56,466 bases of DNA from Deltaproteobacteria bacterium (GTDB lineage Bacteria > Myxococcota_A > UBA796 > GCA-2862545). The notes beneath the pieces are model-generated. The model searched no databases. It was given only the letters and a program-made list of their open reading frames with translations, and had not been told where the DNA came from. Where the stretch lies: assembly GCA_007693595.1 (NCBI GenBank), contig REDI01000079.1:1-56466 (forward strand), given 5' to 3'. This document shows positions 37,701-44,656 of this stretch, piece by piece. The position numbers were made by a program, and so were the translations under genes. Every line of letters begins with the position of its first letter. Within the stretch, counting starts at the first letter, position 1.

Positions 37701-40700
37701 GCGACATCATCCTCGCGGGCACGGAGCTCACCTGTGCAGCGACCGGCTCCGAGGATCCCGACCGCGATGTCGACGCCGGCGTCGATCTTGAGCAGTACGA
37801 GTACCTCTGGCTCATCAACGGAGTGTCCACGGGTGACACCAGCCAGATGATCTCCTCGGGCTTCGACGGTGGCGATCAGGTTGGCTGCGTCGCCACGCCC
37901 ATCGACGACGACGGGGCCCGTGGATCGTCGATCGCCAGCGCGCCTGTCAGCGTGGGCAACACCGCTCCGACCATCGACCTGGTCACCGTAGAGCCCTTCG
38001 ACCCGTTCGCCGAGGACGGCGAAGAGCCCGATCTCATCGGCGGTGTGCTCGACACCTTCCGCTGCAAGGCAGACAATATTCAAGACATGGACGGCGATCC
38101 CGTTAGCCTCAGGTATGTGTGGACCGTCACTCGCGGCGACGACGAGGTCTTCGCTAACTCCGAAGACGTCGAGCTCACGCTCGGCGAGGGTGAGAGCTTC
38201 CTCGACGGCGTGTACGACGAGCTTGAGCTCACGTTCATCACAGAAGTTGACGGGGAGGAACCAGAGGAGTTCGAGCTCCTCCGAGACGACGTGATTACCT
38301 GCAAGGTGACGCCGAGCGACGAGTTCGGCGTCGGAGACGACGTAGAAGGCGACTTCACGGTGCAGAACACCGCGCCCTCCATCGTCGAAGCACCTTCGAT
38401 TTCCTGGCCTGGTGAGGACGGTCTGAAGACCACCCACGACTTGACATGCTCGGTCAACGTGGACTCTTGGGAAGACCCTGACGAAGGAGACTCCAAGATT
38501 TACCGATTTTCATGGGAGATACGCAGGGGTGGAGAATGGAGTGTCGTAGAGTTCGACGGGTCTGATTACGATGAGGTCGACGCGACAATGTTCGCGGATG
38601 GATCGTGGGTCGAGTCGACACTGGAGCAGGGCCTTACCCGTCGGGATGACATGATTCGCTGCTCGGTAACACCTTTCGATGGGTATCTTGATGAAGAGGA
38701 GTCCGAAGAACTTGGAGTCGGAGAGATCGTCGAAGCTCGTGAGGATGATGATGAGGCTTGGCCTACAGTTGGCAACACCCTGCCCATGATCGGGGCCAAC
38801 GATAGCGGGGACACCGTGGTCCTCTCGGAGACGTTCAACACCACCGAGGACATCACCTGCACGGTCGTTGGTGACTGGATCGATCCCGACTACGTGCCCA
38901 CCGATCCGGCCGACGATCAGGTCGACGCGCCGCTCTACGAGTTCGCGTGGACGTTGAATGATGCCATTGAGCCAATCCGTACCGTACAGCAAACCTCGTC
39001 ATCCGACGTCCTAGACTCTGAACTGCACACCTACGACAAGGGCGACGTAGTCACCTGCACCGTCACCCCACGCAACATCCTAGAGAGTGGCGACAGCGTC
39101 GGCGACGACGAAGAGGTGGTGGTGGTGTCTGGCACGGTCCTGAACACCTCGCCGGTCATCAGCAACGTCACGGTGGCTCCCGCCGAACCGCGCCCGAACC
39201 CGCGCCCCGACGACGCGATCATCCGCGCTGGCGAGGCCCTGGTCGCCAACGTCACTGCCACCGATGCGGACGGCGATGGTCTGACCTTCGCGTACACGTG
39301 GCGCTACGACGACGGCGAGCAAGAGGTGATCCTCTCCGGCTCGAGCAACACCCTTGCGGTGACGAACGCCAACGCTGGCCGCCCCATCGTCGTCGAAGTC
39401 GTCGCAGACGATGGCACGCCGGACGCCGGAACCGAGCTTCCTTATCGGAGCAACAGCCTCCCCTCTACCTCCGCGTCGAGCGAGATCCGCACGAACGCGG
39501 CGCCCATCATTCCGATCGGTGGCGCGACCATCACCGCAGATCCTACCCCGGCGGTCGAGAGCACGCTCTTGGCTTCTCAGGACTCCTCGGATCCCGACGG
39601 GGACCCGATCGCCGAGTCGTATGAGTGGCGCGTGCGGTTCCCCTCTCAGGCTTTCACCACGATCTCGGGCGAGACATCTGACGAGCTCAACAACCCGGCT
39701 AACGGGCCGCGGCACTTCATCAGAGGCCAAGAGGTGCGCGCCGTCGCGCGCGCCACCGACGGGTTGCTCGACACGAATGGTTCTTCGTCCTGGCTCCTCA
39801 TCGAGAATACGGCGCCGACCGCCGGAGACGTCCAGCTCACCTCTAACGGAAACTTCGGCATCGACGAGGGCGTGACCTGCAGCGCGGAGCGTTTCGTCGG
39901 CGAAGACGCGGTCGAGGGGTGGTTCGATCCCGATATCGCGCGCGACAGCGAGTCAGTTGGCGACACGCTGACCTACACCTACAGTTGGTATCGCGTCCGC
40001 GGCGGCGCAGAGACCCTGGTAGATACGGTAGAGGACACGACCTCGACGAGTGTCGATCTCGACCTGGATACCACCGCTATCGAGTTCGAAGACAACGACA
40101 TGGTTCGCTGCACGGTCTCCGCTCAGGACGACACGGGCGCGGACGCCTTGGATGGAGCGGGTGAGGCGGCGGTCATCGTCTCAGAGGAGACGGTCTACGA
40201 CCTCCGTCCCGGTCTCACGGTGCTGACCTCGAGCGTCAGCTTGTTCACGTTGGACGACGCCGAGATCACGGTCGAGGGTGTCGAGCAGTTCGTCGGACAG
40301 TCCATCGAGTTCTACTTCAACTGGCGCGTCAACCCCGAAGAGGGGTGGGACGACGGCCTCTCCCACGGCGAGACGCAAGAGGGTGGGATCAGCTCGCTCA
40401 GCTCCGACGACTTCGGTCGCGAAGACGAGGTGTGTGTGTGGGTCGTCGCCGTTGCAGACGACCGCGTGTCCGATCCCTACGTCGAGTGCTGGGATGTTCA
40501 GAACTCCGCGCCCGAGATCGTCACGGCGGTGGTCGCGACGGCCGATGGACGAGACGAGGTCCCCAACAACCTCACCTGCTCGGTTACGGCCACCGACGGC
40601 GACTTGGACAGCCCGCCGGTCGCCGGCGAGCTTGAGAGCTTGACCGCTACCTTCAGCTGGTTCCATGAAGGCGTGCAGATCGGTGATGACATCGATCTGG

Positions 40701-43009
40701 ATCTCGTCGACACGGACGGGACCTATGGGGTCTCCCACACCCTCAACGACATCGATGCCACAGGCACCTATCGTTGTGAGGTCGACGTCACCGACCGTGG
40801 TCCTGACGCGCTTAGCGACTCCAGCGACCCCCATCCGGAGGTCAGGCTCCAAGACCTTCGTCCGATCAACCTTCAGGTGGACAGCCTCACTGAGCCGCTG
40901 CTCACGGGAGACGACGCCGTGGCGACCGCGAGCGGCGAGAACCCCGCGGGTGATGACAGCGACCTCGTCTTTACCTACAACTGGCGCGTCGATCGCCCAG
41001 GCGACGACGATCCTGATGTCTCTGCGGTGACAGGCGACACCCTGACGTCGGGCAACTTCCGCAGGGGCGATTCGGTCTGCGTTAGCGTAGATGCCGAGTA
41101 CGATGGGCGGGAGTCGGTCGATTCCTCCGCTGAGGTGTGTGAGACGGTGGGCAACACCGAGCCCACCCTCGGAGACGTGACCCTCACCGCGTCTGCTGAT
41201 CCAGCCGAGATCGGCACCGTGCTGACCTGCACCACCTCGGGCTCCGATGACGATCTCGCCGACGATGTCGACGATGAGATCACGTTCACCTTCAGCTGGT
41301 TCCGCAACGGTGAGGACACGGCCTTCGCGACGGGGGGGGCCCCTCAGAGCTTCGACTCGAACCAGTCGAGTGTGATCGACGAGCTCACCATCACAGCCGA
41401 CATGCTCGATGGCGCGACCTCCGCCGAGATCACCTGCGAAGTCACCTTGTCTGACGACACCATCGACGATCCCATCGTGGGCGAGCGTCCAGACGCCATC
41501 ACGGTCTCGGACTTCCGCCCCACCATCTCCATGCTGGAACTCACCGATCCACTCCGCACCAAGACCCTCGCTTTCGCGACGGCGACCGGAGAGAACCACA
41601 TCCCCGCTGATGTCGAGGGGAGCGATGACGAGCTGGAGTTCACCTACACGTGGACCCGGCAAGTGGGCGGCGAAGGCGAGTTCAGCCCCATCGGCGGTGA
41701 TGGCGACTCGCTGGATCTAGACACGCAAGGGGTCAACCGCGACGACGTGCTCTGCGTCTCGGTGGTCGCCGAGGTCGCTGGCCGAGCGTCCGAGCCCTCC
41801 GATGATGTCTGCAGGACCGTCGAGAACACGGCGCCGACGGCCCCGGTCGCGATGGTCGACGGGCTCACGAGCCGGGTCGAGGGAGACGCCCACGCTGGGC
41901 GGCCGCTCCTCTGTGGCATCTCCGAAGAGAGCGAGGATGATGACGGCGATGACCTTCGCTACGAGTTCCAGTGGTTCAGGCTCGATGCGGGGGCTGAGCC
42001 CGACGCCGAGCCCGAGCTCGTGTGGATCGACCTCGAGGACGACGCGAGCAAGCTCGACAGCGTCTACCCGCCCGAGGGAGACGTCTGCGTGGGTGAGGTC
42101 GCGTGCCTGGATACCTTGGAGGATGAGATCTGGACCTGTGCGGCGTACGCCGTCGAGCGCTTCGACGACGGCACTGGTGGGCCCGATTACGGCGCGTTTA
42201 GCCTTGAGGACGAAGCGGCCACCGACGCTATCCTCATTCTCGAGGCGCTCGAGGACGTGTCTATCTCCCGTGACATCCTCACCAACATCAATGGCGTTCC
42301 GGAAGGCGAGGTCTTCGTGTTCGGTGCCAAGGAGTTCCTGGTCGCCGACCTCTTGGCTGTCGCTGGGGTCACCAATGGCGATGGTGTGATGGTCGTGGAT
42401 GGAGTGAGCGAATTCGGTGGAACGGTGATGGTGTCTGCAGACGACGTCTTGACCTTTACACCGAACCCCGACGATGCTGAGCGCACGCTGTCGGACGATA
42501 CTTACGTGGACACGTTCACCTACGTCGTCTACCATGAGCTCGATACGGATCTCTTCGGTGAAGGTGTTGTCGATGTCATTCTTAACCGTGGTGCGACTTG
42601 GGCAGACCTTGAGACGTGCGACGCGACGGGAGACGAGGTGTCGATCGAGATCGACATCCTGACGGATGGGCCCTTCGATCATAACGAAGGTGCCACCGCC
42701 GCTGAGCCGACTGTGCTCTCCGTAGACCCTCCTGAAGCGCAGGTCGAGACGGTTGGTGGGTCGGGTGCGTTTTCAACGGTCCTCCGGCTCACGCCTGAAG
42801 ACGGGATGATCCAGCAGGTCTACTGGGTCAATGTGGAGTCCTGCGACATCGTGTCTGGCGAAGGTGTGCTCTGGGAACCATTTTGCAGTGAGTTCGTGTG
42901 GGCCGCTGGCTTCGCTGATGACGGCGAGTGCCCCGCGGACTTCTTCGATGACGCCACCGCACCAGAAGAAGGTGATTTCGACGACGACGAGGATTTCGAC
43001 GAGCCCTAG
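28724..43009 (+). CDS. Giant lipoprotein with about 44 tandem Ig-like repeats
   Basis: A 4761-residue protein. I start it at the ATG that gives a lipoprotein signal (MNKRASLPVSL...LAALAGC, lipid on the Cys of LAGC); upstream codons of the open frame look non-coding. I count about 44 Ig-like repeats of 85-105 residues, marked by N-x-x-P hinges, a D-x-DGD acidic loop, a YxWxxNG strand and a final VTPxDG strand. Many have a Cys pair that could form an intradomain disulfide. The repeats follow a hierarchy (see the repeat entries). The last domain (ISRDILTNINGVPEG...DVLTFTPNPDD) resembles cadherin-like tandem-95 repeats. A Cys-containing acidic tail ends DFDDDEDFDEP. Composition is very acidic, suggesting Ca2+-rigidified stalks. 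Predicted surface filament or adhesin; ligand unknown. Confidence 0.9.
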   Translation: MNKRASLPVSLGSALVLAALAGCQSAPVAPVVRVAPDRPSTLDDLELRVVVGSDQLDNSEIAFYNIRWLVDGVEVRDIRNEDTVDSSLTAKGQEWSALVTPVDTRGREGETAQTSAVILNTPPAGDVSISPLQPQPEQELTANATGEDIDEDQITWSFRWFVDGELTEHTSEVLPSGLTNKGEVWMVEATPNDGDDDGRPTTASVVIDNTAPVVVSITIQPTEAYGNTDLTAVPEGFDEEGDTIIWSYRWFRNGEEIEGEESEVLGADNFAKADAIEVEATPNDGFTDGFPQRSLAVHILNTAPSFESASIEPEVAYTTTTLSCIGSGFEDLDGDPEGYVHTWFVNGVEISTDPTPAVELYAKGDSVLCELTAFDGEDTGNTESSEPIIVLNTAPTLDAVAISHEEPTVQDVLSAELDGVFDADGDVVEFAYRWFTVDDETGDEIDLSDEPELTSTDFEKGMTLWVEVTPSDDEEPGMPVVSEPVTILNAAPEIDSLELAPAPDEAFAFVDVVASVESSDADGDEVTLDFVWSVNGEPIEDLEGDTLDSDFFVKGDVVQVTVTPTDDETDGEPATASLTILNSEPTIEGATIAPDALFADTSVTCFPFGWFDADDDEEYYRYRWLVGDEVVGNTSVLQGDVVERGIDIVCEITPFDGEAHGEARVSAPIQRSNTPPVLAGVSLSTLTPQEGDTIDVILGDLFDDDGDDISLSYAWFVGDATDPVHDGEQLSSDDFVKGQDIYVVVTPSDGFDDGAPVMSDIARVQNTAPTVESAFISPEPAYTDSMLQCVGVGFDDADGDDEGYLYAWFVNGEERSTAASLPTDQFSKRDSVHCELTAFDGEDEGNTVVADTIEIQNSLPTIEMVAIDNPEPTVRDTLGVDIVGVFDADEDDVSLAYRWYTLDDVTGEELTLGTEAELPGSDFDKGMIVWVEVTPSDEDGPGIAMVSEPVEVLNAAPQIDEISVAPDPAFTLTDLVATVDASDPDGDDVEIDFAWYVNGAFVDAALGDTLTADNFVKGDVITLTAIPSDGDLDGEAVEFGPVSIQNTAPSIAGVNIEPGELFADSSVNCVPFGWSDDDGDEEFYRYRWLLDGAEVGNTSVLHGSVVPRDVNLVCEATPFDGDDLGEPRVSPAIQRSNTPPVLASATLTNTSPQEGDVLEVTLGAATDADGDGVSFSYAWYVSGSMVHTGETLDSSLFAKGDDIFVIVTPNDTFDDGAPVTSNIARAINTPPTFTGAAVQPAVVYTDTPVECVGFGFDDADGDPEGYRYTWFVDGVDQVFDGPFLPVDRFEKGQSISCELIAFDGEELGNSHAADPVQVLDSLPTIGEVEIDLERPTVLDTLTAVVSDVFDADGDEVTLFYRWYWIDSETDEEIDLGDNDILELGSSDRGRTIYLEVTPSDDPDDESRFGATVSAEPVTVLTTIPEVVLLEIQPDPAFTFDNLIAVIEIDDDADDVELTYEWRVNGVLIPGADGPDLGFENFVKGDEVLLSVTTSDGTTGERVVSESIIIQNSLPVVEELTIEGDAGDGTFTVDSTLSCAVGEFSDADGDDVEFFYRWYAGSDVVSTSMMLPGGAVDRGVPVTCDVRPNDGESFGSAVVAGPVERVNVPPVLDSVMLSNLNPREGDTIDVILGDLFDADGDGVSVEYEWFVNGSSEGLPTGSSLSSEHFAKGDSVFVRVHYNDGFLATALTRDSDMATVGNTAPVMEAVSIAPLAPYTTDGVVATASATDADAADAASLNFTYTWLVDGDVAQVDENVGATATLSASAFRKNQTIQVLVHANDGTDDSAALRNAVDARSINTAPSIASASITPSTGIVMGTELTCNTSGWADPDNADDASVDVEQYEYQWHVNGSVAGVDSTLSSGFERGDMVTCTAIPVDDEGARGDARTSDPVEVQPSVPVVDAAMVEAAGDGGVLDTFWCVVEAEVYDDVEFEYRWLVQDPAGDEMELVDELGDSLANPSEGERLFVRGEELRCVVTPVLFEGSDEIRGDEVESDWLEVLDTPPEILSVSIAPLSGEALAYTTDTIVADVDADDADNPEDVILSYRWLVNGGEVSDAETLTSDLFVKSDVVQLAVTPSENGVDGPEMVSDPLTIQNTLPVVDDLSIEGAEGDGSFTIDSTLTCAVGAYGDADGDDVEFFYRWYAGSDVVGTSMMLAGGAVDRGVPVTCDVRPNDGEAFGSAVVAGPVERVNVPPVLDSVLLSNLSPREGETIDAILGDLFDADGDDVTVAYEWFVNGSSDGLPTGSSLSSEHFAKGDSVFVRVHYNDGFLATALTRDSDMATVGNTAPVMEAVSIAPLSPFTTDEVVATASATDADTDDVLNFTYTWMVDGDVVQVDENVGATATLSASAFRKNQTIQVLVHANDGTDDSAALRNAVDARSINTAPSIASASITPSTGIVMGTELTCNTSGWADPDNADDASVDVEQYEYQWHVNGSVAGVDSTLSSGFERGDMVTCTATPVDDEGARGDARISDPVEVQPSVPVVDSAMVVAAGDGGVLDTFFCEVEAEVYDDVEFEYRWLVRISEVEDIELDGEVDESLSNPEGERLFVRGEELRCAVTPVLFEGSDEIRGVEVESDWLEVDDTPPEILSVSIAPLSGEAVAFTTDTIVADVDADDADNPEDVVLSYRWLVNGAEVSDAEELTSDLFIKGNTVQLAVTPTENGVDGAEMLSNALSIQNTAPVMTGVDLDAADPFRVQDVATCLPAATDADNDVVSFTYRWLQGGVAIDGATSAQLQGDQIDIGDSVVCEATPFDGTDSNDPLESDPITRVNTPPELANVLLSNLSPRSGEEISLSLGAFYDADGHDPAFASFVYEWYRVAEGDDELIQSGGETLTAELSKDDQVYAVVTPHDGFEPGAPVTSAVATVANTAPTMVSVSLSTVAPVTTDSVVASALASDADGDDLNYVFTWHVGSGEPIVDAEPVLQDGLWQSTLDSDGFVKNQDIVVLAQATEAEEGGASTATLSATARSINSAPAFGSEGSVEISYEGDIILAGTELTCAATGSEDPDRDVDAGVDLEQYEYLWLINGVSTGDTSQMISSGFDGGDQVGCVATPIDDDGARGSSIASAPVSVGNTAPTIDLVTVEPFDPFAEDGEEPDLIGGVLDTFRCKADNIQDMDGDPVSLRYVWTVTRGDDEVFANSEDVELTLGEGESFLDGVYDELELTFITEVDGEEPEEFELLRDDVITCKVTPSDEFGVGDDVEGDFTVQNTAPSIVEAPSISWPGEDGLKTTHDLTCSVNVDSWEDPDEGDSKIYRFSWEIRRGGEWSVVEFDGSDYDEVDATMFADGSWVESTLEQGLTRRDDMIRCSVTPFDGYLDEEESEELGVGEIVEAREDDDEAWPTVGNTLPMIGANDSGDTVVLSETFNTTEDITCTVVGDWIDPDYVPTDPADDQVDAPLYEFAWTLNDAIEPIRTVQQTSSSDVLDSELHTYDKGDVVTCTVTPRNILESGDSVGDDEEVVVVSGTVLNTSPVISNVTVAPAEPRPNPRPDDAIIRAGEALVANVTATDADGDGLTFAYTWRYDDGEQEVILSGSSNTLAVTNANAGRPIVVEVVADDGTPDAGTELPYRSNSLPSTSASSEIRTNAAPIIPIGGATITADPTPAVESTLLASQDSSDPDGDPIAESYEWRVRFPSQAFTTISGETSDELNNPANGPRHFIRGQEVRAVARATDGLLDTNGSSSWLLIENTAPTAGDVQLTSNGNFGIDEGVTCSAERFVGEDAVEGWFDPDIARDSESVGDTLTYTYSWYRVRGGAETLVDTVEDTTSTSVDLDLDTTAIEFEDNDMVRCTVSAQDDTGADALDGAGEAAVIVSEETVYDLRPGLTVLTSSVSLFTLDDAEITVEGVEQFVGQSIEFYFNWRVNPEEGWDDGLSHGETQEGGISSLSSDDFGREDEVCVWVVAVADDRVSDPYVECWDVQNSAPEIVTAVVATADGRDEVPNNLTCSVTATDGDLDSPPVAGELESLTATFSWFHEGVQIGDDIDLDLVDTDGTYGVSHTLNDIDATGTYRCEVDVTDRGPDALSDSSDPHPEVRLQDLRPINLQVDSLTEPLLTGDDAVATASGENPAGDDSDLVFTYNWRVDRPGDDDPDVSAVTGDTLTSGNFRRGDSVCVSVDAEYDGRESVDSSAEVCETVGNTEPTLGDVTLTASADPAEIGTVLTCTTSGSDDDLADDVDDEITFTFSWFRNGEDTAFATGGAPQSFDSNQSSVIDELTITADMLDGATSAEITCEVTLSDDTIDDPIVGERPDAITVSDFRPTISMLELTDPLRTKTLAFATATGENHIPADVEGSDDELEFTYTWTRQVGGEGEFSPIGGDGDSLDLDTQGVNRDDVLCVSVVAEVAGRASEPSDDVCRTVENTAPTAPVAMVDGLTSRVEGDAHAGRPLLCGISEESEDDDGDDLRYEFQWFRLDAGAEPDAEPELVWIDLEDDASKLDSVYPPEGDVCVGEVACLDTLEDEIWTCAAYAVERFDDGTGGPDYGAFSLEDEAATDAILILEALEDVSISRDILTNINGVPEGEVFVFGAKEFLVADLLAVAGVTNGDGVMVVDGVSEFGGTVMVSADDVLTFTPNPDDAERTLSDDTYVDTFTYVVYHELDTDLFGEGVVDVILNRGATWADLETCDATGDEVSIEIDILTDGPFDHNEGATAAEPTVLSVDPPEAQVETVGGSGAFSTVLRLTPEDGMIQQVYWVNVESCDIVSGEGVLWEPFCSEFVWAAGFADDGECPADFFDDATAPEEGDFDDDEDFDEP
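29624..33820 (+). repeat. Five-domain super-repeat, three copies, in the giant gene
   Basis: Ig repeats 4-8, 9-13 and 14-18 form three consecutive units (29624-31018, 31019-32404, 32405-33820; about 1.39-1.42 kb each). In each unit the five domains have the same order and domain-specific marks: A with CxGxGFxDxDGDxEGY, B with a TVxD-type opening and DExTxEE insert, C with FxxxDxVAxV, D with EFYRYRW and CExTPFDGE (changed in the third unit), and E with PPVLxSVxLS and EGDxIxVxLG. The copies are clearly related at protein level but not identical. Confidence 0.85.
33254..36766 (+). repeat. Six-domain tandem duplication, two near-identical copies
   Basis: Ig repeats 17-22 (33254-35014, 1761 bp) and 23-28 (35015-36766, 1752 bp) are a tandem duplication. 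The stretches 34004-34352 and 35759-36107 are identical over 349 bp at offset 1755, and 33700-33860 matches 35461-35620 almost completely at offset 1761. The change in offset comes from two extra codons in the first copy (DADAADAASLNF against DADTDDVLNF). A third, diverged version (repeats 29-33, from 36767) follows. Confidence 0.92.
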
Positions 43010-43030
43010 GCCCCCCCCCCCACCCCAAGA

Positions 43031-43060
43031 GCCCCGACCCACCTCACGGTGGGCCGGGGC
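43031..43060. terminator. Strong hairpin after the giant lipoprotein gene
   Basis: A 13-bp stem with one mismatch (43031-43043 with 43048-43060) and a TCAC loop lies between the giant gene and the convergent lipoprotein gene. It is preceded by a run of 11 C (43011-43021). No U-tract follows on the plus strand, so it may act as a bidirectional barrier or stabilise both 3' ends. Confidence 0.7.
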
Positions 43061-43095
43061 TTCGCGCATCGGGGCCGCGCGTGCCGACCAGCGCC

Positions 43096-44178
43096 TCAGT
43101 TCAGGCTAAAGAGCACGGTGCGGTGGGCGCGCACGAGGCCCAGGGTGCGGCCGTCGGGGCCGCCGTAGACCGGGGCGGCTTCGCTCAGGCTCCACTGGCC
43201 CATCGCTTGGCCGGTGAGGGCGTCGATGATGTAGAGGGTGGGGTAGGGGCCCGAGGTCGTCAGGGCGAAGCCCAGCTCATCGCCGAGGTCGGCGACCGAG
43301 TAGACCTGCTCGCCTTCGCTCGCGCCTGGCACGCGGGCCGTCCACAGGGGCTCGCCGTCGACGCGCATGCCCGTCACTCGCTCGGCGCCGGGCTCGACCA
43401 GCAGCAGGGTCTGGCTCTGCGCGTTGAGGACCACGTCCTGCGCCGCGCCGCCGAGGCTGCGCTGGCCTTCGCGATCGATGGCGTGGACCGCCCCGCCGGC
43501 CGCCACATAGGCCACGTCGGCCTGCCGATCGTAGGTCATGCGTGCCCCAAGGCAGGTCGGGCCATCGAGTTCGATCACTCGGGCCTCGTAGCCCTCGCCG
43601 TCGCCGAACCAGATGAGCTGGCAGTCCGCCACCGCGATGGCGCTGTAGTCGGTCAACGCCGCCTGACGGATGCCCGACAGGGTCGCCGAGGCCTGCACCA
43701 TCCCGCCCCAGAGCAGCATGAGCTCTGAGGAGGTGCTCGCGAGCACCAGGTTGTCCTCGGCGTCGTGCACCTTGGGCCGCTCGCTGCCTGGGGTGTAGGT
43801 GTCGAGCCCGAGATCGCCGTTCCGGTCGAACTCGCAGACCATGCCGTCCATGCCGGCGTGCCCCTGCGCGCGGCCCGTGTCGCCTCGTCGCTCCTCGATC
43901 ACGACTCCGCTCACCGAGGCGTTGATCACGCCCTGCTGCTCGAGCTGCAGGCGCGGACGCATGGGCTCCTCGGTCTGGCCATCGGGCGAGGTCGTGTCCT
44001 CGTCTCCGTCCCCGACGACATCCTCCTCTCCGCCTCCGCGGTCGCCGCCGGAGGAGAAGCGCTCTGGGACCCACTGCATGTCGTGGGGACGCTCGGCGTT
44101 GCTCCCGGCGTCGGGGTTGTGGCATGCGCTGATCAGCGCGAGGGTGCTGATCACAGCGAGTGTTCGTATCGGTTTCAT
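43096..44178 (-). CDS. Lipoprotein, PQQ/propeller-like
   Basis: I start it at MKPIRTLAVISTLALISAC (lipobox ISAC), giving 360 residues; the frame is open much further upstream but without a signal. An acidic, Gly-rich linker follows (about 40-70). The body has repeated beta blocks (DNLVLASTSSELMLLWGG, ADVAYVAAGGAVHAIDREG, QSQTLLLVEPG, RVDGEPLWTARVP, YIIDALTGQAMGQW) typical of PQQ-like or quinoprotein-type propellers without cofactor residues. Convergent with the giant gene. Function unknown; an outer-membrane assembly or sensing role would be only a guess. Confidence 0.75.
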   Translation of the reverse strand: MKPIRTLAVISTLALISACHNPDAGSNAERPHDMQWVPERFSSGGDRGGGEEDVVGDGDEDTTSPDGQTEEPMRPRLQLEQQGVINASVSGVVIEERRGDTGRAQGHAGMDGMVCEFDRNGDLGLDTYTPGSERPKVHDAEDNLVLASTSSELMLLWGGMVQASATLSGIRQAALTDYSAIAVADCQLIWFGDGEGYEARVIELDGPTCLGARMTYDRQADVAYVAAGGAVHAIDREGQRSLGGAAQDVVLNAQSQTLLLVEPGAERVTGMRVDGEPLWTARVPGASEGEQVYSVADLGDELGFALTTSGPYPTLYIIDALTGQAMGQWSLSEAAPVYGGPDGRTLGLVRAHRTVLFSLN

Positions 44179-44338
44179 GAGGGTCTTCCTTGGTCGAAGG
44201 GTGATCTCACGTCGGGCGTGAGGAATTGGGACGCGCGACGTCGGCGGATCTTCGGTGTCTGCCCGTGCGTTGACACCCTTAGACAAGGCGTAGAGGCGGT
44301 GGAGGGGCCTGGGACGTGCGTGACCGCACCCAGTCTGA

Positions 44339-44587
44339 GGGATCTGCCACACCTCCCCCCTCCTCGACGAGGCCCTCGTCGACGCGCGCTTGGACTGGAT
44401 CTCCGCCGAGGTTCCCCTCTGTCGGGGGGCGAGCGGGCAGGCGCGCACGACCTCTCTCGATCTGGGCCCGATCTTCGCCTCGACCTTCGACGCCGCGCCG
44501 CTGTCCCAGGCGGTCGACTGCGGGCTCGGCGTGCTGGCCTTCGCCGAGATCGCCCTCGCCCTCACCTCGGCCCTACCGGCGTACTGA
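44339..44587 (+). pseudogene. Possible C-terminal gene remnant
   Basis: Between the two lipoprotein genes (44179-44656) the only coding-like stretch is an open segment after a stop at 44338, reading CHTSPLLDEALVDARLDW...CGLGVLAFAEIALALTSALPAY. It has no credible start or ribosome binding site and ends at a TGA at 44585. It looks like the tail of a decayed gene or of a frame broken upstream. No family recognised. Confidence 0.3.
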
Positions 44588-44656
44588 ACCGGCCCTCGGA
44601 GCACAAGGGTTGACGCAAGGTGGCTTGAGCCGGTACGCTCCTCTTGCTTCAACCCC

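Noticed and set aside
29624-38360. CRISPR array or satellite DNA
   Set aside because: Repeat periods (about 270 bp domains, 1.4-1.8 kb units) are in frame, encode protein domains and lack constant short repeats with unique spacers.
41332-41339. G8 tract as a phase-variation switch of the giant lipoprotein
   Set aside because: The gene is in frame there and runs of eight G/C occur in several intact genes of this GC-rich window, so the tract alone is not evidence.
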